Source: Chryseobacterium daecheongense
GTDB taxonomy: Bacteria; Bacteroidota; Bacteroidia; Flavobacteriales; Weeksellaceae
Direction: 5' to 3'
Assembly (NCBI GenBank): GCA_027920525.1
Contig: CP115858.1
Coordinates: forward strand, 2,728,001 to 2,792,000
DNA: 64,000 nucleotides
Position numbers and translations under genes: made by a program. The notes below the pieces were generated by a model, which was not told the DNA's origin, ran no database searches, and saw nothing but the letters and a program-made list of their open reading frames with translations. Position 1 is the stretch's first letter; the number at the start of each line of letters is the position of its first letter. Positions 29,781 to 38,702 of this stretch are shown here, piece after piece.

Positions 29781-30233
29781 ATGAAAAACTTTAGTTGGGG
29801 ACACGGTGTTGTATTGGCATTAGCTGCATTTATTATCTTTATTTTATCTATGTTATTTCTTTTCCCGAACGGGCAGAAAAATTCAGAAATGGTAACTGAT
29901 AATTATTACGAAGAAGAATTACAATACCAGGATGTGATAGATGCTAAAAGGAGAGCAGATGAACTTAAGGAAAAACCTGCTTACACTCAAGATACAAATG
30001 GAATTAAAATAGTATTCCCAAAAGATTATAACAATTCCAATACTACTGTAAAGTTTGTTTTAAACAGAACAGATGACCAGAATTTAGATATCAAAAGATC
30101 TGAACAATTGGATGCAAATCAATCGTTTGTTATTCCCTCAAAGGTATTAAAAACCGGAGGTTATACCCTACGATTAATGTGGACAAGAGACAAGGTCAAC
30201 TACAGAATGGATTATGATGTGATATGGAAATAG
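29781..30233 (+). CDS. ccoH: FixH family cbb3 assembly protein (CcoH)
   Basis: 150 residues from the ATG at 29781 (MKNFSWGHGVVLALAAF), preceded by GGAAG. An upstream ATG at 29742 would add 13 Lys/Asn-rich residues and seems less likely. One membrane helix (about 8-28), then SEMVTDNYYEEELQYQDVIDAKRRAD, the FixH signature, and a beta-rich periplasmic domain. CcoH helps late steps of cbb3 assembly. The 62-base spacer after ccoG holds an imperfect hairpin ending in GAGGTTTTTT, perhaps a weak terminator. Confidence 0.88.
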   Translation: MKNFSWGHGVVLALAAFIIFILSMLFLFPNGQKNSEMVTDNYYEEELQYQDVIDAKRRADELKEKPAYTQDTNGIKIVFPKDYNNSNTTVKFVLNRTDDQNLDIKRSEQLDANQSFVIPSKVLKTGGYTLRLMWTRDKVNYRMDYDVIWK

Positions 30234-30949
30234 CACTTATTTTATCGGCAATTGGATTAGGCTTTGCTTCCGGCTTTCACTGTATCGGAATGTGTGGACC
30301 TATTGCATTATCGATGGGATTAACAAAGAAACAGGCTACTAATTTTTATCTTCAGAATCTCACCTATCAGTTTGGAAGAATATTTACGTATTCTCTTTTG
30401 GGTGGTATTCTTGGGATCATTGGGCAAGGATTTGAAATGGCAGGATTTCAGCGGTACTTAACAATCGGTGTTGGAATCCTGTTGATTATTATGGCCATTT
30501 TTTCTTTTGGTGGAAAAGATTTTGCGTCCAAAATTCCTTTTTTCTCCAAATTCCTTTTTTCAGTAAAATCAAATTTAGGAAGGCTCCTTCAAAAAGCAGA
30601 CTACCGTTCAAGATTTACAACGGGTATTTTAAATGGATTTTTACCTTGTGGAATGGTTTATATGGCTCTTACGGCAAGTCTAGCAAGTGGAGGAATATTG
30701 CAGGGAGCTTTATATATGGCTTTATTTGGATTAGGAACACTTCCGTTCATGTTTGCGGTAGTTCTTGTCGGAAATCTCATGAATCAGGCTTTCAGGATGA
30801 AGGTTTTAAAAGCAATCCCTATTATCATGATTATTTTAGGCGGGCTCTTTATCGTTAGAGGACTTGAATTGGGAATTCCTTACATTTCTCCCAAAGCTGA
30901 AGCCATGACAATCCAGAAAGGCCATAATCATGATGTAAACTGTCATTAA
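30224..30949 (+). CDS. TauE/SafE-like (DsbD_2) membrane protein of the cbb3 cluster
   Basis: 241 residues with about six membrane helices. The first helix ends with HCIGMCGP (His19, Cys20, Cys24), a motif of the sulfite-exporter TauE/SafE / UreH-like family often found next to cco genes and suspected in copper handling. LNGFLPCGMVY repeats a Cys in the fourth helix. The tail GHNHDVNCH could bind metal. Its start overlaps the ccoH end by 10 bases. A role in copper or haem supply to the oxidase is inferred from context. Confidence 0.85.
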   Translation: MEIALILSAIGLGFASGFHCIGMCGPIALSMGLTKKQATNFYLQNLTYQFGRIFTYSLLGGILGIIGQGFEMAGFQRYLTIGVGILLIIMAIFSFGGKDFASKIPFFSKFLFSVKSNLGRLLQKADYRSRFTTGILNGFLPCGMVYMALTASLASGGILQGALYMALFGLGTLPFMFAVVLVGNLMNQAFRMKVLKAIPIIMIILGGLFIVRGLELGIPYISPKAEAMTIQKGHNHDVNCH

Positions 30950-30966
30950 AATATCTTACTATACCC

Positions 30967-31704
30967 ATGAAAAAAACATTCCTGTTATTCACGATGTGCC
31001 TTTTGGCATTGCAATCCTGTACCATCAATTCTGAAATAGTTTATTATAAAGATGCTGCGTCCTCTACGGTTATGGATATCGATGTGCGTGAGTTTATGGC
31101 CGAAATGAAAGCCATGACAACGGATTCTTTACAGAAAAAGGAGCTTGGCGAAATGGATAAACTTCCCACAACCTGGACAAGCATGTATGAGTTGGATAAA
31201 GAAAAAAACAAAGGTAAAATCAAGGATCAGGATTCCATAAAAATATTAAAGAAGGTTTTTATGAAATCCAATAAAGAAAATAATGAATATGCAGGATTTT
31301 CTTTAAAACTAGACCATTTCTCAAAACCTGATTATGATGCACTCCATCGTCTTTCCGTAGGCTATCAGCTCCCTGTTGATCAAAATGTATATAATGACTG
31401 GAATGGTAAAACCTTAACGATCAATACAGAAAATCTTAATCTTAAAAATATTGAGGAAGCGCTCAAATCAAAAACACCACAAGAAGAAATCGAGAGTGCT
31501 GAAGGTTTGTTACCTATGCTTTTTAAGAAGATCGGAACTACTCTGAAATTTGAAAACAAAATAAAATCCATTAGCGGAAAGCATGACTGGGTACAGCAGG
31601 TTGATGATCATTCGATTAGGATAGAATACGATATTAAAGCACTTTATGATAAAGAATTTAAGTTCAAACATGATGATAAAATGATCATTATTACAACAGA
31701 ATAA
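30967..31704 (+). CDS. Lipoprotein of unknown function
   Basis: 245 residues with a lipoprotein signal (lipobox LQSC, Cys18). The mature part is hydrophilic, rich in Lys and Asp, with no family I recognise. It follows the TauE-like gene by 17 bases and precedes a strong terminator, so it is probably the last gene of the cco transcript. Whether it serves the oxidase is unknown. Confidence 0.75.
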   Translation: MKKTFLLFTMCLLALQSCTINSEIVYYKDAASSTVMDIDVREFMAEMKAMTTDSLQKKELGEMDKLPTTWTSMYELDKEKNKGKIKDQDSIKILKKVFMKSNKENNEYAGFSLKLDHFSKPDYDALHRLSVGYQLPVDQNVYNDWNGKTLTINTENLNLKNIEEALKSKTPQEEIESAEGLLPMLFKKIGTTLKFENKIKSISGKHDWVQQVDDHSIRIEYDIKALYDKEFKFKHDDKMIIITTE

Positions 31705-31710
31705 AAACAA

Positions 31711-31736
31711 AAAACCACCGGCATGCCGGTGGTTTT
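31711..31736. terminator. Bidirectional terminator
   Basis: A perfect 26-base palindrome AAAACCACCGGCA/TGCCGGTGGTTTT lies between two convergent genes (lipoprotein and serS). Confidence 0.9.
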
Positions 31737-31755
31737 CATATTATATATTTCTGTA

Positions 31756-33024
31756 TTAATTAATCAATTCAAATTTTGCATATTCAGCCACTTTTTTCGG
31801 AAGTCTGATTCCTTCTTCGGTCTGATTATTTTCAAGCAATGCAGCCATAATTCGTGGTAAGGCCATAGCAGAACCATTTAGGGTATGAACCAGCTGAGAC
31901 TTGCCATCTGTTTTATAACGGCATTTTAAACGATTCGCCTGGAATGTTTCAAAATTAGAAACAGAACTTACTTCCAACCATTTTTCCTGAGCAGCACTCC
32001 ATACTTCGAAATCATATGTCATTGCAGACGCAAAACCTGTATCCCCGCCACATAGTCTTAATACCCTGTAAGGAAGTTCAAGATCCGTAAGAATCTCTTT
32101 GATATGTTCAACCATTTCTTCCAAAACGGCATAAGAATTTTCAGGCTTTTCAATTCTTACAATTTCTACTTTTTCAAATTGATGAAGACGGTTCAATCCT
32201 CTTACATGAGCTCCATAACTACCGGCCTCCCTTCTGTAACATTGTGAAAATGCCGTATTTTTAATAGGAAGATCTTTTTCTTCCAGTAAAACATCACGAT
32301 ATAAATTTGTTACCGGAACTTCAGCTGTAGGAATCAAATAGAGATCATCCGCACCGATATGATACATTTGCCCCTCTTTGTCCGGTAATTGTCCGGTACC
32401 ATATCCAGATGCCTCATTAACTACGTGAGGAGGATTTACCTCCATATATCCGGCATCTACATTTTTATCAAGAAAATACTGTACCAATGCTCTTTGCATT
32501 CTTGCCCCTTTTCCTAAATAAACAGGAAAACCTGCTCCTGCAATCTTCACCCCTAATTCGAAATCAATAAGGTTATATTTTTTTGCCAGCTCCCAGTGTG
32601 GAATTGCTCCTTCTCCAAGACCTTCAACTTCATGAGACTGATAAATGATTTCATTATCATCTGCTGATGCTCCGTTCTTTACAAGCTCATTTGGAATATT
32701 CGGAAGTTGATACAGGATATTTAATAAGTCTTTTTCTTTTACATCCAGTTGTGATTGTAATTCTTTACTCGACTCTTTAAATTGTGCTGTTTTAGATTTT
32801 GCTGATTCTGCTTCATCTTTTTTACCCTCTTTCATTAAAAGCCCAATTTCTTTGGAGATTTTATTGATTTCGGAAAGTTGAGAATCTAATTCAAACTGGA
32901 TTTTTTTTCTTTCGTCATCGGTAGCAATAGCTTCGTCTACCAACTCAAGATTTTTGAATTGTCTTTTTTTCAGACCTTCTAAAACGCGCTCTTTGTTATC
33001 GCGTAAAAAATTAACTTGTAACAT
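31756..33024 (-). CDS. serS: Serine--tRNA ligase
   Basis: Charges tRNA-Ser. 422 residues, the usual length. The N-terminal coiled-coil arm (about residues 30-100, Lys/Glu-rich) is followed by the class II core: motif 2 FSQCYRREAGSYGAHVRGLNRLHQFEKVE and motif 3 LNGSAMALPRIMAALLENNQ, plus TAEVPVTN. It is monocistronic, with a promoter inside the end of the preceding lipoprotein gene. Confidence 0.98.
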   Translation of the reverse strand: MLQVNFLRDNKERVLEGLKKRQFKNLELVDEAIATDDERKKIQFELDSQLSEINKISKEIGLLMKEGKKDEAESAKSKTAQFKESSKELQSQLDVKEKDLLNILYQLPNIPNELVKNGASADDNEIIYQSHEVEGLGEGAIPHWELAKKYNLIDFELGVKIAGAGFPVYLGKGARMQRALVQYFLDKNVDAGYMEVNPPHVVNEASGYGTGQLPDKEGQMYHIGADDLYLIPTAEVPVTNLYRDVLLEEKDLPIKNTAFSQCYRREAGSYGAHVRGLNRLHQFEKVEIVRIEKPENSYAVLEEMVEHIKEILTDLELPYRVLRLCGGDTGFASAMTYDFEVWSAAQEKWLEVSSVSNFETFQANRLKCRYKTDGKSQLVHTLNGSAMALPRIMAALLENNQTEEGIRLPKKVAEYAKFELIN

Positions 33025-33085
33025 TTTATTTGGATGTTAGTTGATTAGAATGTTAAACCATAGATCATCCAGGCTAACAGTTTTG

Positions 33086-33116
33086 CAAATTTAAAATTAT
33101 TTTATAATGGTAACAA
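33086..33116 (-). promoter_or_regulatory. serS promoter
   Basis: On the minus strand TTG (33114-33116) and TAAATTTG (33086-33093) stand 20 bases apart, a full match to the Bacteroidota consensus. The RNA would have a leader of about 55 bases. Confidence 0.65.
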
Positions 33117-33600
33117 CATTTGGAGCACCTGGTTGTTTTGTAAACTTCAGCTCATCATTATAAAATACTTTGGAGACTTCGAATACGGAAGGTGTCCAAT
33201 GATATTGGATTCTGAGAACATCATTTGTCACATCATTGGTGGTTTCTGTAAGCTTTTTTGTAAGTGCTAATGTAATACGGGATTCGTAAGTTCGATCTGC
33301 AGGGCTTATTGAATCTACAGTTACTCTTCTGGCTCCCGCAATATACTCAATATAAAGTGTAGAATCTGCCGTAGCCTTTAATGCAAAACTTACCGGAGCA
33401 TTATCGCTGATCCCATTGATATCATTCATTGAAATTGCGGTAAATGAGCCGCTCTTTTTGGCATTCAATAAATCCTGTCCGGCACTGTTCTTCATATACA
33501 GATTAACAATCTGATCTATCCTTTGTATACTATCCTCGTCGCTTCTACAGCTCAGAAGCGCAAAAAAAACTACCAGAATTCCGAATATAACATTTCTCAT
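33097..33600 (-). CDS. Lipoprotein of unknown function
   Basis: 167 residues from the ATG at 33600; the open frame continues three codons further to a TTG. The lipobox is LLSC (Cys18 from this start), and the mature protein is a Thr/Ser-rich beta-type domain ending NVVTIIK. I do not recognise a family. It is the last gene of the surface-polysaccharide group, 23 bases after the flippase gene, but nothing ties it to that pathway. Confidence 0.75.
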   Translation of the reverse strand: MRNVIFGILVVFFALLSCRSDEDSIQRIDQIVNLYMKNSAGQDLLNAKKSGSFTAISMNDINGISDNAPVSFALKATADSTLYIEYIAGARRVTVDSISPADRTYESRITLALTKKLTETTNDVTNDVLRIQYHWTPSVFEVSKVFYNDELKFTKQPGAPNVVTIIK

Positions 33601-33623
33601 TTCGAACAAAGATAAAACATATT

Positions 33624-34886
33624 TTAATTATTTTTTCTTAATACTTTATTCAGCAACAAATTAATTTCAGATTTTGAAATCATAAAATCACGGATATGGA
33701 ACTCTGTCAGTTCATAAAATTTCCAGAACAATAATCCGGATGAAATACAATAGGAAACAGAGGTTATGATACAGGCTCCTGTAATTCCCCACCTTGGAAT
33801 GATAAAAAAGGATGAAACGATCGTAAAAATAAGCCCTATTACAGATTTAATATTTAATATTCTCAGCTTATTCACCCCGGCAAAATAATATCCTATTATA
33901 TTACTTACGGCTATAGCCAGAATGCCGGGAGATAAAAACAGGGTGATCCGTTTGGTTTCGCTAAAATCTTTACCAAAAATCATCACATAGAACTGGGCTG
34001 GTAAAAGCAAAATGATGATAATAAAAAGTAAGGTAACCAGAAAACTGATCTTCAAAGATATCTTTGTTTTTTCAATAGCGATGTTATGATTGCTGGTATT
34101 AACCACATCTGAATATAAAACCACAGAAAGGCTTTTACTTACAGTCCAGATCGCCTCAGAAAAAGCAATTCCGATAGAAAAAACACCAACACTCGTAATC
34201 CCCTTAAAAAATTCTAAAAAGTAAAATGATAACCTGTTATTTAAAAACTGGAGAAAAGCACTTAATTGTGTCTTCCAACCATAATCAAACAGCTTATTAC
34301 GAATTTTTTTAGAAAATGAAATACGGCCAATTTCACAATAACGTAAGATTTGAAAGCTACTGGTTATGAATAAAACGGCAAAGCAACTTAGCTGGGCTAT
34401 AAAGTAAGAAACAACTGACGTAATGTTAATAAGGTATACAATAATTATAATAAAAACAATATGAACTACCTGCTGCAAAATAGTATATAGATTGAACATT
34501 CTGATATTCTGCTGCCCGACAAACAAGTTAATATTAGCGGCAAGAAGTGAAGACAAAACAGACAGTCCAATGAGATAGGATAAATATTCTACCGGACGAA
34601 TAATACTAAAAATAAGCGGAACAGCTATCCCTATTAAAACAGACCATAGATAAGCATACAAAAGAATTTGTTCCGTTTTATATTTTGAGGCAAAATATGT
34701 GACGCTGCTTCCCACAAAAATGTTACAGAAAAAGCCTACAATGGTAAGGTCGGCAATCACAATGGAAATTGTCCCTTTCCCTTCACTGCCCCACATATTG
34801 GTTGTATAAATGACCAGCCCGAAATTTAATATCAATATTAAAAAGCGGGAAATAAACGTTTTCACAATTGTATTTTGCTTCATCAT
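33624..34886 (-). CDS. Polysaccharide flippase-like membrane protein (Wzx/MATE-type)
   Basis: 420 residues, almost entirely hydrophobic with about 12 membrane helices, starting MMKQNTIVKTFISRFLILILNFGLVIYTTNMWGSEGKGTIS-like (opening motif GxxG near residue 35). This pattern, including a polar start and paired helices, is that of lipopolysaccharide/O-antigen flippases, which move lipid-linked sugars across the inner membrane. It starts one base after the stop of the glycosyltransferase gene. The segment 33.6-37.8 kb is more AT-rich than its surroundings, as often found for surface-polysaccharide genes. Confidence 0.82.
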   Translation of the reverse strand: MMKQNTIVKTFISRFLILILNFGLVIYTTNMWGSEGKGTISIVIADLTIVGFFCNIFVGSSVTYFASKYKTEQILLYAYLWSVLIGIAVPLIFSIIRPVEYLSYLIGLSVLSSLLAANINLFVGQQNIRMFNLYTILQQVVHIVFIIIIVYLINITSVVSYFIAQLSCFAVLFITSSFQILRYCEIGRISFSKKIRNKLFDYGWKTQLSAFLQFLNNRLSFYFLEFFKGITSVGVFSIGIAFSEAIWTVSKSLSVVLYSDVVNTSNHNIAIEKTKISLKISFLVTLLFIIIILLLPAQFYVMIFGKDFSETKRITLFLSPGILAIAVSNIIGYYFAGVNKLRILNIKSVIGLIFTIVSSFFIIPRWGITGACIITSVSYCISSGLLFWKFYELTEFHIRDFMISKSEINLLLNKVLRKNN

Positions 34887-34887
34887 A

Positions 34888-36021
34888 TCAATTATGAAGT
34901 GATTGTTTGACGAAGTCTGTAAAACGCTTTTTTATGAGATTCCAGTTGTATTTCTCCTCATACTCTTGTCTGGCATTCAGTGCATGTCTGTTATATACCT
35001 CAGGATGATCTATGTAATTGATAATGGCATCTGAAATAGCATCGTCATCTTCAGGATCAACCAAAACCCCAAACTCAGAAACATCTACGTGCTGCCGGGT
35101 AGCTTTTAAATCGGTATAAATAACAGGTTTTCCAGATGCAGCGTAATAGAATATTTTAATTGGTAAACAATGATGGTTTTCATAGCTCATTTCCCTAAGG
35201 TCAAAACATAAATCAGCTTCAGCATATGCTTCTGTAAAAGTCTCAAAAGAAGCAGGCTTTTTAATGGTTATATTTTCCAACTTGTACTTTGAAAGTAAGT
35301 AAGAAAAATATTTTTCATCCTTTTCCTTTCTTGATGACCCTATAATCAGAATTGCAATCTCCAGTTCCGGTCTTTTTTTTCTTAATGTATCAATAGCTTT
35401 AAAAAAATTTTCAATCCCTTTCTCTTTGGAAATCTGCCCCGTATAACACAATGTTATTTTATTCGGATCTAATTTCTTAATATTCGGATGGATATAAACA
35501 TCATTGGGAAAATAAGGCAAAGTAATATTCCTTTTAAACGGAAAGACATATGCCAGAGGAAATTTTTTGGTGTTTTCCCCAAAAATAAAATGAGTACTTA
35601 TCCATCCTGCATACAATTGAATCATCAAAAATTTAAAAGCATGAATCCCTTTTAGAAAAAATGAGAAGTTTTCAACCATTCTTTTGGAGGGATACCATTC
35701 CGTAATATCATAGATAACACTTATTCCCCGTTCCTTCTTTATCTTTTTTGAAGCTATAACAGCCAGTGGTTCTGAACTTATGATACTGTCCGGCTGGAAA
35801 CTATCACAAACCCTTTTAAAAATCTTAATCTTACTGCTCGTGCTTTGGTCTAAAACCGGATAAGATTCAATTTCTATCCCGTCAATAATTCCCTTGTATC
35901 CGGAGCTCAAACTACAGATTTTCACGTCAAACCCCTTCCCTTTAAGCTCTTTAGCCTGATGATAGAAGATCCTGTCATCATCATATCTATGTGCGGTGGT
36001 TAGAAAAAGTATTTTAGGCAT
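34888..36021 (-). CDS. Glycosyltransferase family 4-like protein
   Basis: 377 residues with a GT-B fold. The N-terminal half begins MPKILFLTTAHRYDDDRIFYHQAKEL, and the C-terminal half carries LCYTGQISKEKGIENFFKAI and the sugar-nucleotide binding part FYYAASGKPVIYTDLKATRQHVDVSEFGVLVDPEDDDAI. The usual EGFP-type Glu is replaced by the sequence HCLPIKIFYYAASG. It probably adds a sugar to a surface polysaccharide or glycolipid. The acceptor is unknown. It is operonic with the flippase downstream. Confidence 0.85.
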   Translation of the reverse strand: MPKILFLTTAHRYDDDRIFYHQAKELKGKGFDVKICSLSSGYKGIIDGIEIESYPVLDQSTSSKIKIFKRVCDSFQPDSIISSEPLAVIASKKIKKERGISVIYDITEWYPSKRMVENFSFFLKGIHAFKFLMIQLYAGWISTHFIFGENTKKFPLAYVFPFKRNITLPYFPNDVYIHPNIKKLDPNKITLCYTGQISKEKGIENFFKAIDTLRKKRPELEIAILIIGSSRKEKDEKYFSYLLSKYKLENITIKKPASFETFTEAYAEADLCFDLREMSYENHHCLPIKIFYYAASGKPVIYTDLKATRQHVDVSEFGVLVDPEDDDAISDAIINYIDHPEVYNRHALNARQEYEEKYNWNLIKKRFTDFVKQSLHN

Positions 36022-36095
36022 GGTTCTGGAAAATGATAGCCGGATAAATAAAATGAGTTAAAAATCCGGTTGGATACAAATATACTTTAAAAAGA

Positions 36096-36119
36096 AAAAA
36101 AGCGGAACAATCCGCTTTT
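36096..36119 (-). terminator. Terminator after the 162-aa protein gene
   Basis: A 9-bp stem AAAAGCGGA / TCCGCTTTT with loop ACAA is followed on the minus strand by a T run interrupted by C. It separates the small gene at 36144 from the glycosyltransferase gene. Confidence 0.85.
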
Positions 36120-36143
36120 CTTTTCTTTTGACTTTCGATAAAT

Positions 36144-36632
36144 TTATTTAATATCAGCAGCCCAGCTCTTATCAAGAGGTAACAGGAAATGACTCAAAAA
36201 ATCAAGGTATGTGTTTTTAGAAAAATCAAATACCTGAATATCCCTTGATAATTCTCCGTTTCTAAGCTTTGTCTTAAAATCGATCAATTTTAATGTTTTG
36301 ATTTCTCCTTCTTCAACGTAACTCGCCTTCATTCTGTCAAATAACCCCAATTCATACTCCGCATCGATTTCTCTCATTACCTTTCCCAAAGCATCGATGC
36401 TGCATCCTGAAGCCATTTCTTTTTCTTCATCTACACAGATCACGATAAACTGATTCTTTTCAATTTTAAAAGATGATGAAAGAGGTTTCCCGTGGGCTGC
36501 CCACCCTGCCAGAAAGTCGTACAGTTTCTCTGTAATAACTTTAGCTTCTTTTGTGGTGAAAGGCCTTGTCGCCGGATATATGATAACTCTGTAATCGCTT
36601 GTTTCTACTATATTGGATTCTTCAATCTTCAT
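36144..36632 (-). CDS. Conserved Bacteroidota protein, function unknown
   Basis: 162 residues, soluble, with no signal peptide. Features are VETSDYRVIIYPATRPFT near the start, LYDFLAGWAAHGKPL, FIVICVDEE and a C-terminal FLLPLDKSWAADIK. Homologues in Flavobacteriia are often labelled ABC transporter ATPase, but no Walker motif is present, so that name is not supported. It starts 23 bases before the end of the preceding membrane protein gene region and ends at its own terminator. Confidence 0.75.
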   Translation of the reverse strand: MKIEESNIVETSDYRVIIYPATRPFTTKEAKVITEKLYDFLAGWAAHGKPLSSSFKIEKNQFIVICVDEEKEMASGCSIDALGKVMREIDAEYELGLFDRMKASYVEEGEIKTLKLIDFKTKLRNGELSRDIQVFDFSKNTYLDFLSHFLLPLDKSWAADIK

Positions 36633-36655
36633 TGCTGTAAATTTAAAGTATAAAA

Positions 36656-37792
36656 TTACACAATTTTATTCAGTTTAAAACCATTGTATTTTTTACTTAA
36701 GGCATACAACAATATTATAAAAAGGAGTATAATGAATCCAAAAAAGAACCTAAGACCCGAAGAATGCGGAAAAAAAATAAATTTAATATAAATATTGGCG
36801 AAAATAAGACATGCAGATAATCTTACCCACTGATCCTTAGAAAGATAAAAAACAGCACCAAGCATACTTAAAGAGATCAAACTTACTTTCTTAAAATAAA
36901 TAATCTTATTTAAAAGAATATGAAGATACTCCTCAATAGTAAACACCGCAGGTTGAGCTGATATTGTTGGTCTTCTGTAGATAAAAGAGTCATAAAAAAG
37001 ATTTTTCCATCCGGGATAATTATAAAACTTGATAATAAACATATACAGACACAAAAGTGCCACTCCCTGGATCAGGATATAGAAATCAATCTTTTTATCC
37101 TTATAATATTCAAATACAATAACACTCATCAGATAGCTCAAAGTAAAAGGAATATAGTCAGGTCGTGTAAATGTAATGCCTAAAAGAATCAAAAACATGA
37201 TCCATTTATTCCAGTGTTTTATCCAACCTATCGCAAAAACAAGTAAAAATTGAAATATAAACATATCCGGTGTGGAAACCCTGGACATATAAGTCATCGG
37301 AGGTAATAGAGCTATTACAATAGTAAGCCCGGCTGCAATGAGATATTTCTGAGGAAATATAATTGTAACGATATAAAATAACAGTAGTCCGGATATAAAA
37401 TAAGAAATAAGGCTTGCTACTAAAACTGCCATAGGAGGAGAAAATCCTATTTCGTAAAAAAAGGAAATCGCCAGGTTATATCCGGCCTTTATCTGGAAGT
37501 AAGGAATTTGTTCGGTAAAAGATTGCGTATCGTTTTTAAAAACCTGTCTTGCCCTGTCTACAGGTTTCAATCCGATGATGTCGTTATACTGCTCTGCGGG
37601 TGCTTCTTTTTCAATAAAACCGAAAGTAAGATTCCTTACTTTTTCAGGAGAATCCGGAAACCGGGAGGTATATAAACACCCCAGATATCCTGGCATATCC
37701 CAATCGTATATTCTGTTTTTATAATTCCAAAACGTAAGGTAAGATAAAATGAGAATTACTAAAAGGAAGGAAACTTTCCATTTTGTCTTCAT
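36656..37792 (-). CDS. Polytopic membrane protein, possibly GT-C-type glycosyltransferase
   Basis: 378 residues with roughly nine hydrophobic helices. After the first helix comes a soluble loop (NRIYDWDMPGYLGCLYTSRFPDSPEKV), as in GT-C glycosyltransferases, where an acidic loop after the first helix holds the catalytic site. No family motif is certain. It lies beside other surface-polysaccharide genes, which supports but does not prove the guess. Confidence 0.65.
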   Translation of the reverse strand: MKTKWKVSFLLVILILSYLTFWNYKNRIYDWDMPGYLGCLYTSRFPDSPEKVRNLTFGFIEKEAPAEQYNDIIGLKPVDRARQVFKNDTQSFTEQIPYFQIKAGYNLAISFFYEIGFSPPMAVLVASLISYFISGLLLFYIVTIIFPQKYLIAAGLTIVIALLPPMTYMSRVSTPDMFIFQFLLVFAIGWIKHWNKWIMFLILLGITFTRPDYIPFTLSYLMSVIVFEYYKDKKIDFYILIQGVALLCLYMFIIKFYNYPGWKNLFYDSFIYRRPTISAQPAVFTIEEYLHILLNKIIYFKKVSLISLSMLGAVFYLSKDQWVRLSACLIFANIYIKFIFFPHSSGLRFFFGFIILLFIILLYALSKKYNGFKLNKIV

Positions 37793-37824
37793 TAAGAATC
37801 AATACATCAGCAATAGATCCGACA

Positions 37825-38610
37825 TTATAAATCTTCTGCCTCGGCAAGAAGCTCTACAATATCTTTTACGGCTACTTCATCATTTTTATTGAAATGTTTC
37901 ACCCCATCCGTCATCATCGTATTACAGAAAGGACAACCTGTGGCTATTACTTTAGGCTCAAAAGACAATGCCTCTTCAGTTCTTTCTATATTAATATCCT
38001 TATTTCCTTTTTCAGGTTCTTTAAACATTTGTGCTCCTCCTGCACCACAACATAGTCCGTTGGTTTTGCAACGTTTCATTTCTACCAACTCAGCATCAAG
38101 TTTTTCCAAAAGTATTCTTGGCGCTTCGTATTCATTATTTGCTCTTCCTAAATAACATGGATCATGGAAGGTAATTTTCTTTCCTTTGAAGGCACCACCT
38201 TCAATTTTCAATCTGCCTTCCTCCATTAAACTTTTAAGAAATTGAGTATGATGTACTACCTCAAAATGTCCACCTAAGCTTGGATATTCATTTTTAAGCG
38301 TATTGAAGCAATGAGGACATGCCGTTACAATTTTCTTCACTTCATAGGCATTGAGGACTTCAATATTCGTTAATGCCATCATTTGGAAAACAAACTCGTT
38401 TCCTGCACGTTTTGCAGGATCTCCTGTACAGCTTTCTTCCTGGCCCAAAACCCCAAATTCAACGCCTATTTTATTTAATATTTTGCAAAAAGCTTTCGTA
38501 ATTTTCTTTGCACGGTCGTCAAAGCTACCAGCGCAACCCACCCAGAATAAAACTTCCGGTGCTTTTCCTTCGGCAGCATATTCTGCCATTGTTTTTATAT
38601 TGAAATCCAT
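37825..38610 (-). CDS. Iron-sulfur protein with two CCG domains (HdrB/GlpC-like)
   Basis: 261 residues with two cysteine-rich CCG domains. The first runs WVGCAGSFDDR ... EESCTGDPAKR ... TACPHCFNTLKNEYP; the second runs FHDPCYLGR ... NGLCCGAGGAQMF ... ATGCPFCNTMM. Such domains bind noncubane or 4Fe-4S clusters in heterodisulfide reductase B, glycolate oxidase GlcF and lactate oxidase LldE. It lies downstream of a membrane iron-sulfur protein, and together they resemble a two-piece HdrE/HdrD-like electron-transfer module. The electron donor is unknown. Confidence 0.88.
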   Translation of the reverse strand: MDFNIKTMAEYAAEGKAPEVLFWVGCAGSFDDRAKKITKAFCKILNKIGVEFGVLGQEESCTGDPAKRAGNEFVFQMMALTNIEVLNAYEVKKIVTACPHCFNTLKNEYPSLGGHFEVVHHTQFLKSLMEEGRLKIEGGAFKGKKITFHDPCYLGRANNEYEAPRILLEKLDAELVEMKRCKTNGLCCGAGGAQMFKEPEKGNKDINIERTEEALSFEPKVIATGCPFCNTMMTDGVKHFNKNDEVAVKDIVELLAEAEDL

Positions 38611-38702
38611 CTTTTCTTACGATTTGAAAAATATGAGGATTTGGAAATTTGAAAATAGGTTGAGTGAAATCAATTTTTCAAATTTTCAAATTGATTAATT
38701 AT

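Noticed and set aside
36144..36632. ABC transporter ATPase annotation
   Set aside because: No Walker A, Walker B or signature motif is present in the 162 residues.
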